Program-made: the position numbers and the translations under genes
Assembly: GCF_000424665.1 (NCBI RefSeq)
Contig: NZ_AUKI01000023.1
Coordinates: forward strand, 1 to 64,000
From: Salinimicrobium terrae DSM 17865
Lineage (GTDB): Bacteria; Bacteroidota; Bacteroidia; Flavobacteriales; Flavobacteriaceae
DNA length: 64,000 nucleotides
Reading direction: 5' to 3'
In this document: positions 25,921 to 35,054 of the stretch, one piece after another
Layout: each line of letters begins with the position of its first letter
Position numbering within the stretch: the first letter of the stretch is position 1
The notes under the pieces: model-generated
What the model was told of the DNA's origin: nothing
The model's input: the letters and a program-made list of their open reading frames with translations, nothing else
The model's database searches: none

Positions 25921-28557
25921 TTAAGTATTCAGTTTTAAAAGTGCTACAGGAAAATCTTTAAATAAATCGCGGATAGCAATTTCTCCGGAAAAAAATTCCT
26001 CGCCCGAAAATACATTTTTGAATGTTCCCTTCAGCTTTTCGGGTAAGTTTATTTTTAGTTCTTGTTGTAGGTTTACCTGAAGATCTTCAGTAAAAAGATC
26101 AACCACCATCACCGGTACTACAACTATGGCTATATTTTCTTTATTTTTTCGGGCAAAAGCCAAAACTTTTTCTGCCATTTCACCTTTTACTTCCAGCGGA
26201 ATATATTCCCCTTCTTCAAAAACTTCAGGAATTTCTCTTCGGGTAATAAGGGCATGGTGCAAACAGAACATCTTGATCTTTCCGGAGGTATAGGTCTGCT
26301 TCAGGTTTTGAAGCTCCTGTTGCAGCTCTTCAGGAGCCACGGCTTTCATTTGCTCCAAATAATCTTTCCGAAGCTTATAATCTACAGGCCTCCTATTGTC
26401 CGGATCAACATAACTAAGATCCCAAAGCTCAGTTCCCTGGTAGACATCGGGAATACCGGGTGCAGTAATTTTCAGTAATGATTGGGAAAGGGATTTTAAA
26501 GCTCCGTAAGCCGAAATTTTTTTATGAAATGTCCTAAACGAATCTTTAAATTCCCCAGAAGCCAATAAATTCTTTAAGAAGTCGTAAACCTTGTTTTCAT
26601 ACCGTTCATTGGGTGCGGCCCAGGAGGAGTTTTCCTTGGCTTCACGCAGCACCTTTTGCAGGTAGGCTGTAGATCTTTCGAAGAACTCTTCTCCCGGCTC
26701 ACCTTCATACGGCCAGGCCCCTATCAACATCTGGAAAATAAAATATTCTTCATTCGCATTGGGAACCGAATTGTCATTTCTTAAATTCTTTGCAAGTAAA
26801 TGCCATTCACTTACTTTTTTAAACCAATCCTCCCCCATTTCGCTCAAGACGTTAATTCTCATCCGGGCATCTTCCCCGCGCTTGGTGTCATGGGTAGCGG
26901 TAGCATTAATCGAAAGCGGAAAATCTTCCAGGCGCAATTTCATTCTCTCGTGAAATCCTGATATGGTAAGCCCAAAATTCTCTGGAGAATCCCCTACTTC
27001 ATTGTGAGAAATTAATTCGTTGAAGATATAAAAGGTTGTGTCTTCCACACCCTTGGCAGCCAGCGGCCCGGTGAATTGCTGGCATCGTTGTAGGAACTGG
27101 AGCATATTGTCCCGGTCTCTGTCAGCTTCTCCGAGGAAGGTATCTTTAATTTTCTCCAACTCCTGCTCAAGCTCCGGTTTGTGACCTTGAGCTGTTTGAA
27201 AAGCTGTTTCTATGATTTTTTTCTGCCGTTTTCTTAGCGGGTATTCTTCAGGATATATCCTGTAAACCGGAAAAGCAGCCAAAAAGGCTCCCAAAGCTTC
27301 TCTATTCTTATCTTTATTTTCCAAAAGCTCCAGGTTCAAGGCCATTTCCCAAAGGTTTTTGTATTCCCCACCCATTCTCTCTTCCAGAATAAATAACTTT
27401 TGACGATATATTAGGTCTTGATAATCTGTAAGTTTTGGGTAGAGCTTTTGGTACGCTTTTAAAAATTTTTCTTCGCTATTGGGGTCGGTAAGCAGTTGGT
27501 TCACCGTAGCAAGAAAACCATATCCACTGGTTCCCTCCACAGGCCAGTGTACAGGAAGTTTTTCATCCCACTCAAGGATCTTCTCGATCGTAATATAAAA
27601 GTCGTCACCAAGCTTTTCTCTTAGTCGCTCCAGGTATTCTTTTGGATCTAAAAGCCCGTCAATGTGATCTATTCGTAAACCATGGATCAAGCCTTCCTCA
27701 CAAAGCTGTAATATAAAACGATGGTAACTTTCAAATACTTCCCTGTCTTCCATTCGAAGACAAATGAGATCATTGATCGTGAAGAATCGGCGGTAATTGA
27801 TATTGGTTTCCGTTTCCTTCCAGTGGGAAGGCAAAAAATGTTGTTCTTCCAGAATTTTCTTCAACTTTTCTTCAGAAGCATTAATTTCTCCTATCCTATT
27901 GTCGACTGTATTTCTAAAATCGGGTTCCTTATCATACTCCCGCAGGAAATATTCTTTTAACTCTTCCCAATCTTCATTTTCTCCGGAAAAATTCTTGAAT
28001 TTATCTTTCCATTTTGCACCAAATTTTGATCCCAAAATTGTAGCGTAAGAACGCGCAGAAGCTAAATATTCATGATCAAAATACTTGAAATAAAATCCCT
28101 TTTTTGAGACCTTAAGCTGGAGCTCTTTGTTTTTAATAACTTCGGGTAACGGACTCCCAAGGAATGGAGCCATAACCTTTTCAGATTTCTCCCAGTCAAT
28201 ATCAAAAAAATTGTAGTGTACAGATTCAGGTCCCAATTCAAAAATGCTCTGCAACCAGATATTGTCACCATCAAAAGCCATGTGGTTGGGCACTATGTCC
28301 TGCAGCCATGACATCTTTTTCTGCTTAAGTCTGCCGCTAATCTTCCTGAACATGTCCAGTCTCCCGATCTCCTTATTGAGCCGAAAAGGATTAATTATAT
28401 CATAGCCATGACTACTACCCCTTCGGGCCTGGAAAAAAGGTGCAGAATATACAGTGGAAATTCCCAGTTCTTCCAGATAATCCAGGATCTCGTTTAAATC
28501 ATCAAAAGTATATTCAGGAGAGAGTTGTACGCGATATGTTGAGATTGGATTTTTCAT
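25921..28557 (-). CDS. treY: Maltooligosyltrehalose synthase
   Basis: An 878-residue GH13_26 enzyme that turns the reducing-end alpha-1,4 bond of a maltooligosaccharide into an alpha,alpha-1,1 (trehalose) bond. Seen in order: STYRVQLSPEYTFDDL, WLQDIVPNHMAFD, the nucleophile segment GLRIDHIDGLLDP, GVEDTTFYIFNELISHNEVG, and the C-terminal GIPDVYQGTELWDLSYVDPD followed by NRRPVDY. All are typical of TreY. It overlaps the GH57 gene by 4 bp (ATGA). It works with TreZ in the same operon to release trehalose from glycogen-like glucan. Confidence 0.95.
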   Translation of the reverse strand: MKNPISTYRVQLSPEYTFDDLNEILDYLEELGISTVYSAPFFQARRGSSHGYDIINPFRLNKEIGRLDMFRKISGRLKQKKMSWLQDIVPNHMAFDGDNIWLQSIFELGPESVHYNFFDIDWEKSEKVMAPFLGSPLPEVIKNKELQLKVSKKGFYFKYFDHEYLASARSYATILGSKFGAKWKDKFKNFSGENEDWEELKEYFLREYDKEPDFRNTVDNRIGEINASEEKLKKILEEQHFLPSHWKETETNINYRRFFTINDLICLRMEDREVFESYHRFILQLCEEGLIHGLRIDHIDGLLDPKEYLERLREKLGDDFYITIEKILEWDEKLPVHWPVEGTSGYGFLATVNQLLTDPNSEEKFLKAYQKLYPKLTDYQDLIYRQKLFILEERMGGEYKNLWEMALNLELLENKDKNREALGAFLAAFPVYRIYPEEYPLRKRQKKIIETAFQTAQGHKPELEQELEKIKDTFLGEADRDRDNMLQFLQRCQQFTGPLAAKGVEDTTFYIFNELISHNEVGDSPENFGLTISGFHERMKLRLEDFPLSINATATHDTKRGEDARMRINVLSEMGEDWFKKVSEWHLLAKNLRNDNSVPNANEEYFIFQMLIGAWPYEGEPGEEFFERSTAYLQKVLREAKENSSWAAPNERYENKVYDFLKNLLASGEFKDSFRTFHKKISAYGALKSLSQSLLKITAPGIPDVYQGTELWDLSYVDPDNRRPVDYKLRKDYLEQMKAVAPEELQQELQNLKQTYTSGKIKMFCLHHALITRREIPEVFEEGEYIPLEVKGEMAEKVLAFARKNKENIAIVVVPVMVVDLFTEDLQVNLQQELKINLPEKLKGTFKNVFSGEEFFSGEIAIRDLFKDFPVALLKLNT

Positions 28558-30980
28558 TCCACGGCGAGATTTACAGATTCCTCCAGCTTATGAAATGCCT
28601 GAATCCAATTGCTTGCCTCATCATCACCAGCTTCACTGCGCTCCAGCATTTCCTCATAATGTTCTTCTTTGATTCCGAAGGCTATGTTTTGAGATTCCCA
28701 TTTTTCAGGAGTTAGCGGTGTTTCCTTCAGCATTTTCAAGAGATTGTTTACTCTATTCAACAACTTTATATCCAATGGATTTTTCTCAAGCTCATACATT
28801 CTTTCAGTTAACCGCCGATCTGCCTGAAAATTAAGTGTCACCATATCCAGATTGGTATCAATGGATACTGCCGACTTAAGCTGGTTCTCAATTTTCTTAA
28901 AGTTGCAATCCTTCTTACGAAGTTCCTTAATAAGACGGTTATTCACTGCCATCTCCACAGGTAATTTTAGCCTGGACGGGACTCTCATATTGATCTCCTG
29001 AAAGGTCTTTAATAAAGGATAAGTATTGTCATACAGCTGTTGCATGGCACCTTCGGCCCCTTTAAGATTATTTTCCATAACCTGTTTCATAATATTGTGT
29101 TGCTCATCACGGAATAAGTGCCAGAAGGAATAGTTATGATTTCCAAAATGGGTATCCATAAGATTAAAGATCTCGTAGATATTTCCCTTTTCGAAATAAA
29201 AGGACATTTTATCGTGAAGTTCTTCCAGTGCTTCGGGATTGATATATTTTCTTACTCCCCCAAAAATATGATGATCTCCCATATAAAGAACCGCATAAGA
29301 AATATCCACTTTTTCCCAGGTGATATCACTACGAAATTCCGTACGGGCAATGATCAACTTTTGCTTCCCGGCCTCATAATAATGGCTGGCCTTTGTGGTA
29401 GCACTAAAGTTGTAAAGACTCACTTCTTCCGGGAATTCTTCAAAAATCGAAGAAATCGCGTAGTGGGCACCGATCCTTATCATATCTAGTTCGGTTGGTT
29501 TTACATATAGCTCATAAGCCCTATGTACCGAATCATATTCCGGCATATTGCTCGGAACCTTTTTAAGAGATTCTACAAAGTCGGGCTCATAACTGTCGCC
29601 ACTTATTTCTTCGGCCAACTGTACCGCACGTTGAGCGTAAAAAATATCCTGCATGGATTCAATACCACTCACCTCGTCGAAGAACCAGCCACAACTGGTG
29701 TACATCAACATAGTATGGTACTGCATTTCGAGAAGTTTGAGCAATTTGACTTCATCCTCTTCAGAAAGATCTGCACCAAAATTTTCGGTTAAGAAGTGCT
29801 TTACATTTCCGGAATCCCGGTTAAGGATCACCTGTATATATTTATTTCTTACTTCCCAGGGATCTGAATTATACGGCTCCATCTCCTGTTCATAAAGAGT
29901 GATGAGCTTCTCCCGAACCCCATCAAATGCTTCTCTTAAAGGCTTACGCCATTCCTGATTCCAATCTCCATTCCCGCCGGTGTTACACCCGCAGTCGCTA
30001 CGCCAGCGTTCAACTCCATGATAACAACTCCAGGAAGTATCTTCAATGATCTGCGCCTCATACTCAGGAGGAAATTTTTCAAGAAATTCCCCATAAATGG
30101 TAAGGTTTACATCTTCATCCTCTTCTAAAGAGTGGAGACAATAAGAAAGCGCCATTTCCCCCAGCTTATGGTGGTGCCCGTAACTTTCTCCATCGGTCGC
30201 TATATGGACTAATTCCATCTTATCATGCTCGGCAACCTGTCCTTTCAACCTTTCGGCAAAACTATGACCGTTATTCAGAAGGCCTTCAAAAGCAACAGCC
30301 TGTGAAGCAGGGCCATCGTAAAAGAAAAGACTTATTTCATTTCCCGAAGGCAATTTACACTTATAGGCGCGACGTGTGTTCACTTTAGCGCCTGATGCAT
30401 CTTCCCATTCTTTATCGCCTATTTTTCTCACCTGTTTGGCTTGATACGGCGAAAGAATAGTGAATTTTATTCCATGCTTTGCCAGGACCTCCAACACATC
30501 TGTATTTACAGCTGTTTCTCCCAACCACATACCTTCGGGCATGCGATTATATCGGGATTTAAAATCCTCAATTCCCCAGATAACCTGAGTTTCCTGGTCA
30601 CGGGCATTTGCCAAAGGCATAATTAGGTGATTGTACGCCTGTGCCAGCGCAGATCCATGTCCTGAAAAAGTTTCCTGGCTCATTTTATCTGCTTCAAGGA
30701 TTGCCTCATAAGTTTCAGGAGTTTCATTTTCCATCCATCCCAGAAGTGTTGGACCAATATTGAAGCTCATCCAGGCATAATTGTTCATAATGGCCTGGAT
30801 CTTCTGGTCCTCGTCAAGAATTCGGGAAGCCGAATTTCTTACATAACATTCTGCGTTGATCCTATGATTCCAATCGTGGTACGGGTAGGCAGATTCCTGC
30901 ATCTCTACTTTATTCAACCATGGATTTTCTCTTGGCGGCTGGTAAAAATGTCCGTGCACACATACATATTTCTTGCTCAT
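28554..30980 (-). CDS. GH57-family protein with DUF3536 domain
   Basis: An 808-residue protein. The N-terminus CVHGHFYQPPRENPWLNKVE and the later MWLGETAVNTDVLEVL, HIATDGESYGHHHKLGEMAL and SWSCYHGVERWRSDCGC segments match GH57-like hydrolases that carry a DUF3536 region in the middle and C-terminal parts. GH57 includes alpha-amylases, 4-alpha-glucanotransferases and branching enzymes. No signal peptide is present, so it acts on intracellular glucan. It lies between treZ and treY, coupled to treY by ATGA overlap, so it probably trims, debranches or transfers glucan for the trehalose route; no TreX-type debranching gene is in the window. Biochemical activity unknown. Confidence 0.87.
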   Translation of the reverse strand: MSKKYVCVHGHFYQPPRENPWLNKVEMQESAYPYHDWNHRINAECYVRNSASRILDEDQKIQAIMNNYAWMSFNIGPTLLGWMENETPETYEAILEADKMSQETFSGHGSALAQAYNHLIMPLANARDQETQVIWGIEDFKSRYNRMPEGMWLGETAVNTDVLEVLAKHGIKFTILSPYQAKQVRKIGDKEWEDASGAKVNTRRAYKCKLPSGNEISLFFYDGPASQAVAFEGLLNNGHSFAERLKGQVAEHDKMELVHIATDGESYGHHHKLGEMALSYCLHSLEEDEDVNLTIYGEFLEKFPPEYEAQIIEDTSWSCYHGVERWRSDCGCNTGGNGDWNQEWRKPLREAFDGVREKLITLYEQEMEPYNSDPWEVRNKYIQVILNRDSGNVKHFLTENFGADLSEEDEVKLLKLLEMQYHTMLMYTSCGWFFDEVSGIESMQDIFYAQRAVQLAEEISGDSYEPDFVESLKKVPSNMPEYDSVHRAYELYVKPTELDMIRIGAHYAISSIFEEFPEEVSLYNFSATTKASHYYEAGKQKLIIARTEFRSDITWEKVDISYAVLYMGDHHIFGGVRKYINPEALEELHDKMSFYFEKGNIYEIFNLMDTHFGNHNYSFWHLFRDEQHNIMKQVMENNLKGAEGAMQQLYDNTYPLLKTFQEINMRVPSRLKLPVEMAVNNRLIKELRKKDCNFKKIENQLKSAVSIDTNLDMVTLNFQADRRLTERMYELEKNPLDIKLLNRVNNLLKMLKETPLTPEKWESQNIAFGIKEEHYEEMLERSEAGDDEASNWIQAFHKLEESVNLAVE

Positions 30981-31020
30981 AATTTTTTTTTTAAATATTT
31001 ACCCACGAAACTAAGGTTCC

Positions 31021-31037
31021 AAAAAGGGCATTTTAGA
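31021..31037. repeat. Dispersed motif copy (degenerate), AAAAAGGGCATTTTAGA
   Basis: Copy in the 68-bp gap between treZ and the GH57 gene; within an apparent operon, so not obviously a promoter element. Confidence 0.35.
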
Positions 31038-31048
31038 TGGGGATTTTT

Positions 31049-32869
31049 TTATGATCTGAAGATCAGTACTGCTTCGGCCGGAACTGTGATCTTTCCTGAA
31101 TTCAAGAGGTCCTCAACCTCCTTTTCTCCTCCCCATTTTTTATCTGCGGAAGATATCAGGACCTGCAGATTATCTTTATCAGAAATTTCTTCTGAATAAG
31201 AACTACTTCCGAAGTTATAGATCCCTGTTATAGCTGAATTATCATCCCCGGCTGAAACTATCAGAATTTTTTTCTCCTCATCGGCTTCTGCATTAACGTT
31301 TTGATCCTTAAAAAGATCGAAAGCACCTTGCTTTTTCAGCTTTAGTAATTCTTTGTAAAAGCCCAAAATCTGGCTTTTTTGCTCTTCCTGCTTAAAATCC
31401 CAGTTCAGCTTTGAATTTTTAAATGTTTCTTCTGCCTGTGGATCGGGAAAAACCGCATCGGAATGGGAATGGAAGAAATATTCAAATTCTTTTTTCCGCC
31501 CTTCCTGTACAGCTTTTACAAGATCGGGATCGTTGTGACTAATAAAATACTGAAAACGATTCTTTTCTCCAAACTCCTCCCCCATAAAGAGCATGGGCAC
31601 AAAAGGAGCCGAAAGTATGGTCGCGGCCGCAAGTTTCTGCTTTTCAAAACTCACCAGCTCGGCCATTCGTTCTCCCAATAAACGATTTCCCACCTGGTCG
31701 TGATTCTGGATACAGATCACAAAGTTGGAAGGTGTCATCCCCTGAGGATCGTTACCCACAGTACGTTTTCGAAAAGAAGAATATATTCCGTCGTATATAA
31801 ACGCCTGCTTAAAAGCTTTGGCTAGATATTCCATTTTTCCGAAGTCGACATAGTATCCCGCATCTTCGCCAGTGAGAATGGTGTGCAGCGAATGGTGAAA
31901 ATCGTCTACCCATTGGCCTTCCAGCCCAAATCCCCCTTCAGAATAATCTTTTATCAGTTTTGTATCGTTTAAATCACTTTCGGCAATTAGAACATATTTT
32001 TTCCCGGTTTTCGCCTCCAGTTCATCGGTCTTTTCGCTCAACTCTTTAAGGAAATGCTTTGCTCCCCGGTCAATGATTTCATGAACTGCGTCCAGTCGCA
32101 GGCCGTCAAAATGGAAATCTTCCAGCCACATCAAAGCATTCTGAATAAAGTGATGCCTCACAAAATCGGAATATTCATCATCAAAATTAATTGCGCTGCC
32201 CCACGGAGTATGGTATTTATCTGTGAAATAAGGGCCGTACTGGGAAATATAATTTCCTTCGGGACCCAGGTGGTTATAAACCACATCAAGCAAGATGCTG
32301 AACCCGCGGTCATGACAGGCGTCGATAAGCTTCTTAAGACCGCTCACTCCGCCATAACTATCCTGTGCGGCATAGGGATAAACGCCGTCATAGCCCCAGT
32401 TTCGCTTTCCGGGAAACTGTGATATTGGCATCAATTCTATGGTATTGATCCCCAGCTCTTCAAGGTGATCAAGTTTGTCTATTATGGCTTCAAATGTCCC
32501 TGCAGAAGTAAAAGTCCCCACATGTACTTCATAAATATACATATCGCTCAGCTCTCTGCCTTTCCAGGAATTATCCTTCCAGGAGTGAGCGGAATGATCT
32601 ACCACGCGGGACCAGGAGTTGACTCCCTCTGGTTGAGAAAGAGATGCAGGATCCGGAAATTCGTCCTGTTCATTGAGCCTGTACTTGTAGAGCGTTCCCG
32701 ACTCAACATCGTTGATGGATTTGCTCCAATAACCCTGATCGTCTTTAGTAAGTGCAATCGCCTTTTGGGTATTCTTCAAAACAACTTCAAGAGATTTGGC
32801 AAAAGGTGCCCATACGCAAAATTCAACTTTTTTATGTCCTATATATACCGCACCAATTTTCTTTCCCAT
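31049..32869 (-). CDS. treZ: Maltooligosyltrehalose trehalohydrolase
   Basis: A 606-residue GH13_10 enzyme that cleaves maltooligosyltrehalose to free trehalose. An N-terminal E-set/CBM48-like domain (VEFCVWAPFAKSLEVVL) precedes the barrel. The barrel carries MYIYEVHVGTFTSAGTFEA, KRNWGYDGVYPYAAQDSYGG, LLDVVYNHLGPEGNY, the nucleophile segment GLRLDAVHEI, LIAESDLND with the acid/base Glu, and CIQNHDQVGNRLLGER. It heads the treZ-GH57-treY-malQ operon and is divergent from glgE. Confidence 0.95.
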   Translation of the reverse strand: MGKKIGAVYIGHKKVEFCVWAPFAKSLEVVLKNTQKAIALTKDDQGYWSKSINDVESGTLYKYRLNEQDEFPDPASLSQPEGVNSWSRVVDHSAHSWKDNSWKGRELSDMYIYEVHVGTFTSAGTFEAIIDKLDHLEELGINTIELMPISQFPGKRNWGYDGVYPYAAQDSYGGVSGLKKLIDACHDRGFSILLDVVYNHLGPEGNYISQYGPYFTDKYHTPWGSAINFDDEYSDFVRHHFIQNALMWLEDFHFDGLRLDAVHEIIDRGAKHFLKELSEKTDELEAKTGKKYVLIAESDLNDTKLIKDYSEGGFGLEGQWVDDFHHSLHTILTGEDAGYYVDFGKMEYLAKAFKQAFIYDGIYSSFRKRTVGNDPQGMTPSNFVICIQNHDQVGNRLLGERMAELVSFEKQKLAAATILSAPFVPMLFMGEEFGEKNRFQYFISHNDPDLVKAVQEGRKKEFEYFFHSHSDAVFPDPQAEETFKNSKLNWDFKQEEQKSQILGFYKELLKLKKQGAFDLFKDQNVNAEADEEKKILIVSAGDDNSAITGIYNFGSSSYSEEISDKDNLQVLISSADKKWGGEKEVEDLLNSGKITVPAEAVLIFRS

Positions 32870-33004
32870 AAAATCTTTCTTCCTGAATTTTCAAATACTC
32901 TCAAAGCTAAGAAGGATAAAACGGAAGATTTAATGTTTAATACTTTTTTAACTAAGGGTGTGCTATTACTTGCCTAAATTTAAGTGTTTTAGAATGCACG
33001 AAGA

Positions 33005-33027
33005 CCTGAAATCACTGGCATTTCAGG
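33005..33027. promoter_or_regulatory. Inverted repeat upstream of glgE
   Basis: CCTGAAAT (33005-33012) and ATTTCAGG (33020-33027) are exact inverted copies with a 7-bp spacer, ending 34 bp before the glgE ATG, in the 192-bp treZ/glgE divergent region. It is a plausible operator or 5'-UTR hairpin; no regulator gene is adjacent. Confidence 0.4.
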
Positions 33028-33061
33028 AAATTAATCAACCTATTATCTTTAAACAATACAT

Positions 33062-35041
33062 ATGAAAATTGATGGTCATAAGCGAGTTAGTATTAGAAAC
33101 GTAAAACCCCAAATTGACTGCGGAAAGTACCCCATAAAACGAATAATTGACGAAGAAATAACAGTTGAAGCTGATATTTTTGGAGACGGGCATGACAAGG
33201 TGGATGCAGTCCTCCTGTATCGGGAAAAGAAAAAAGGTAAGGGCCGTGAAAAAAAATGGCAGGAACAGCCTATGGTTTTTGAAGGAAATGACCATTGGAG
33301 TTCTACCTTCAAATTAACTGAGACCGGAGATTACGAATACACTCTGGAGTCATGGGTGGACCATTTCAGCACATGGCAGGATGGCCTGGAGAAAAAGGCA
33401 GCCGCCAATCAAAATATAAAAGTTGAACTTCTTATAGGTGCAGAACTCATGGAAGAAGCCCTTCCCCGTGCCTCTGCTCCAAATAAAAAGAAATTAAAGG
33501 ACTGGATTAAGCTTTTACGAAGCGAAGAGCACGAGGAAAGAGCCCTTTCTGAAGCCTTAAGTGACGGTGCCTCCCGGACAATGTATGAATCCCGTGACCG
33601 CAACAAAGCTTTTCCTTACGAAAGAAATCTCGACGTAAGAGTGGAAAGAAAAAAAGCGCTTTTTAGTGCCTGGTACGAATTCTTTCCCCGTTCTGCGTCT
33701 CCTGAAAAAGGCCGGCACGGAACCTTTAAGGATTGTGAGAATGTACTTCCTGAGGTGGCAAAAATGGGATTTGACACCATCTATTTTCCACCGATTCATC
33801 CTATAGGCCGAAGTCACCGGAAAGGACTAAACAATGCCACTGAAGCCGAGGAAGGCGATCCAGGATCTCCATGGGCAATTGGAGCCAAAGAAGGTGGTCA
33901 CAAAGCCATTCATCCCGAATTGGGAACTATGAAAGACTTTACCAGCCTTGTAAAAAAAGCTAAGGACATGGACATTGAGATAGCACTTGACTTCGCTATT
34001 CAATGTGCACCAGATCACCCTTACGTAAAGGAACACCCGCAATGGTTTAAATGGCGCCCCGACGGCACAGTTCAGTATGCTGAAAATCCTCCAAAGAAAT
34101 ACCAGGACGTACTGCCGGTAAACTTCGAGACCGAAGATTGGGAAAATCTTTGGGAGGAATTAAAGAGCATCGTAGAGTTCTGGATTGATAAAGGTGTGAA
34201 CGTTTTTAGAGTAGATAATCCACACACCAAAACTTTTCCATTCTGGGAGTGGTGCATAAAAGAGATCAATAAAAAGCACGATGGTATTATTTTCCTTGCT
34301 GAAGCTTTTACCCGCCCAAGAGTGATGGAGGAACTGGCAAAGATTGGGTTTAACCAATCCTACTCCTATTTTACCTGGAGGAATACAAAAGAAGAATTTC
34401 AGGAATATCTTACACAGCTGACTAAAACAGAAGTCAGAGAGTATTACCGACCTAATTTTTGGCCAAATACACCCGATATTCTTCCTATTTCCCTGGAGCA
34501 CAAAGATGAACCTTCATTCATTACAAGATTAATTCTGGCAGCCACTATGTCCTCCAACTATGGATTATACGGACCTGTATTCGAATTCAATCTTAATGAA
34601 CCTTATCCGGGAAAAGAAGAGTATATACATTCAGAGAAATATCAAATCTATCACTGGGACTGGCACCGCAATACGCGAACAAAAGAAATGATAAGTATTC
34701 TCAACAGGATTAGGAAAGAAAATGCAGCACTGCAAACTACCTGGAATATCGAATTCTGTGATACAGATAACGATCAGATAATATGTTATTCCAAGATTGA
34801 TCAGGATGAAACTAATAAGCTGATCATCGTTGTGAATCTTGATCCAAATAATACTCAGTCCGGTTGGGTAAGTGTTCCTTTAAAAAGGCTTAAGATCGAA
34901 GATGGCGATTCGTATTCCGTCAAGGATCTTCTAACCGGTGCGAGCTATATATGGCAGAACGAATGGAATTACGTCGAACTGCATCCCCGGGCAATCCCCG
35001 CACATATATTAAAAGTTGAAACTAAAAAACCAATACAATAA
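33062..35041 (+). CDS. glgE: Alpha-1,4-glucan:maltose-1-phosphate maltosyltransferase
   Basis: A 659-residue GH13_3 enzyme that adds maltose from maltose 1-phosphate to the non-reducing end of alpha-glucan. An N-terminal beta domain (residues ~1-120) and helical insert precede the barrel. Seen are DTIYFPPIHPIGRSHRKGLNN, the nucleophile Asp385 in NVFRVDNPHTKTFPFWEW, ILAEAFTRPRVMEEL-like (FLAEAFTRPRVMEELAKIGF), and FNQSYSYFTWRN. These are GlgE signatures, not ordinary amylase. It starts the glgE-treS/mak-glgB operon, 13 bp before the next ATG. Confidence 0.96.
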   Translation: MKIDGHKRVSIRNVKPQIDCGKYPIKRIIDEEITVEADIFGDGHDKVDAVLLYREKKKGKGREKKWQEQPMVFEGNDHWSSTFKLTETGDYEYTLESWVDHFSTWQDGLEKKAAANQNIKVELLIGAELMEEALPRASAPNKKKLKDWIKLLRSEEHEERALSEALSDGASRTMYESRDRNKAFPYERNLDVRVERKKALFSAWYEFFPRSASPEKGRHGTFKDCENVLPEVAKMGFDTIYFPPIHPIGRSHRKGLNNATEAEEGDPGSPWAIGAKEGGHKAIHPELGTMKDFTSLVKKAKDMDIEIALDFAIQCAPDHPYVKEHPQWFKWRPDGTVQYAENPPKKYQDVLPVNFETEDWENLWEELKSIVEFWIDKGVNVFRVDNPHTKTFPFWEWCIKEINKKHDGIIFLAEAFTRPRVMEELAKIGFNQSYSYFTWRNTKEEFQEYLTQLTKTEVREYYRPNFWPNTPDILPISLEHKDEPSFITRLILAATMSSNYGLYGPVFEFNLNEPYPGKEEYIHSEKYQIYHWDWHRNTRTKEMISILNRIRKENAALQTTWNIEFCDTDNDQIICYSKIDQDETNKLIIVVNLDPNNTQSGWVSVPLKRLKIEDGDSYSVKDLLTGASYIWQNEWNYVELHPRAIPAHILKVETKKPIQ

Positions 35042-35054
35042 AAAGATAAAACAA

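Noticed and set aside
30998-31048. Promoter for the GH57 gene in the gap after treZ
   Set aside because: No TAnnTTTG or TTTG pair on the minus strand was found; read-through from treZ is simpler.
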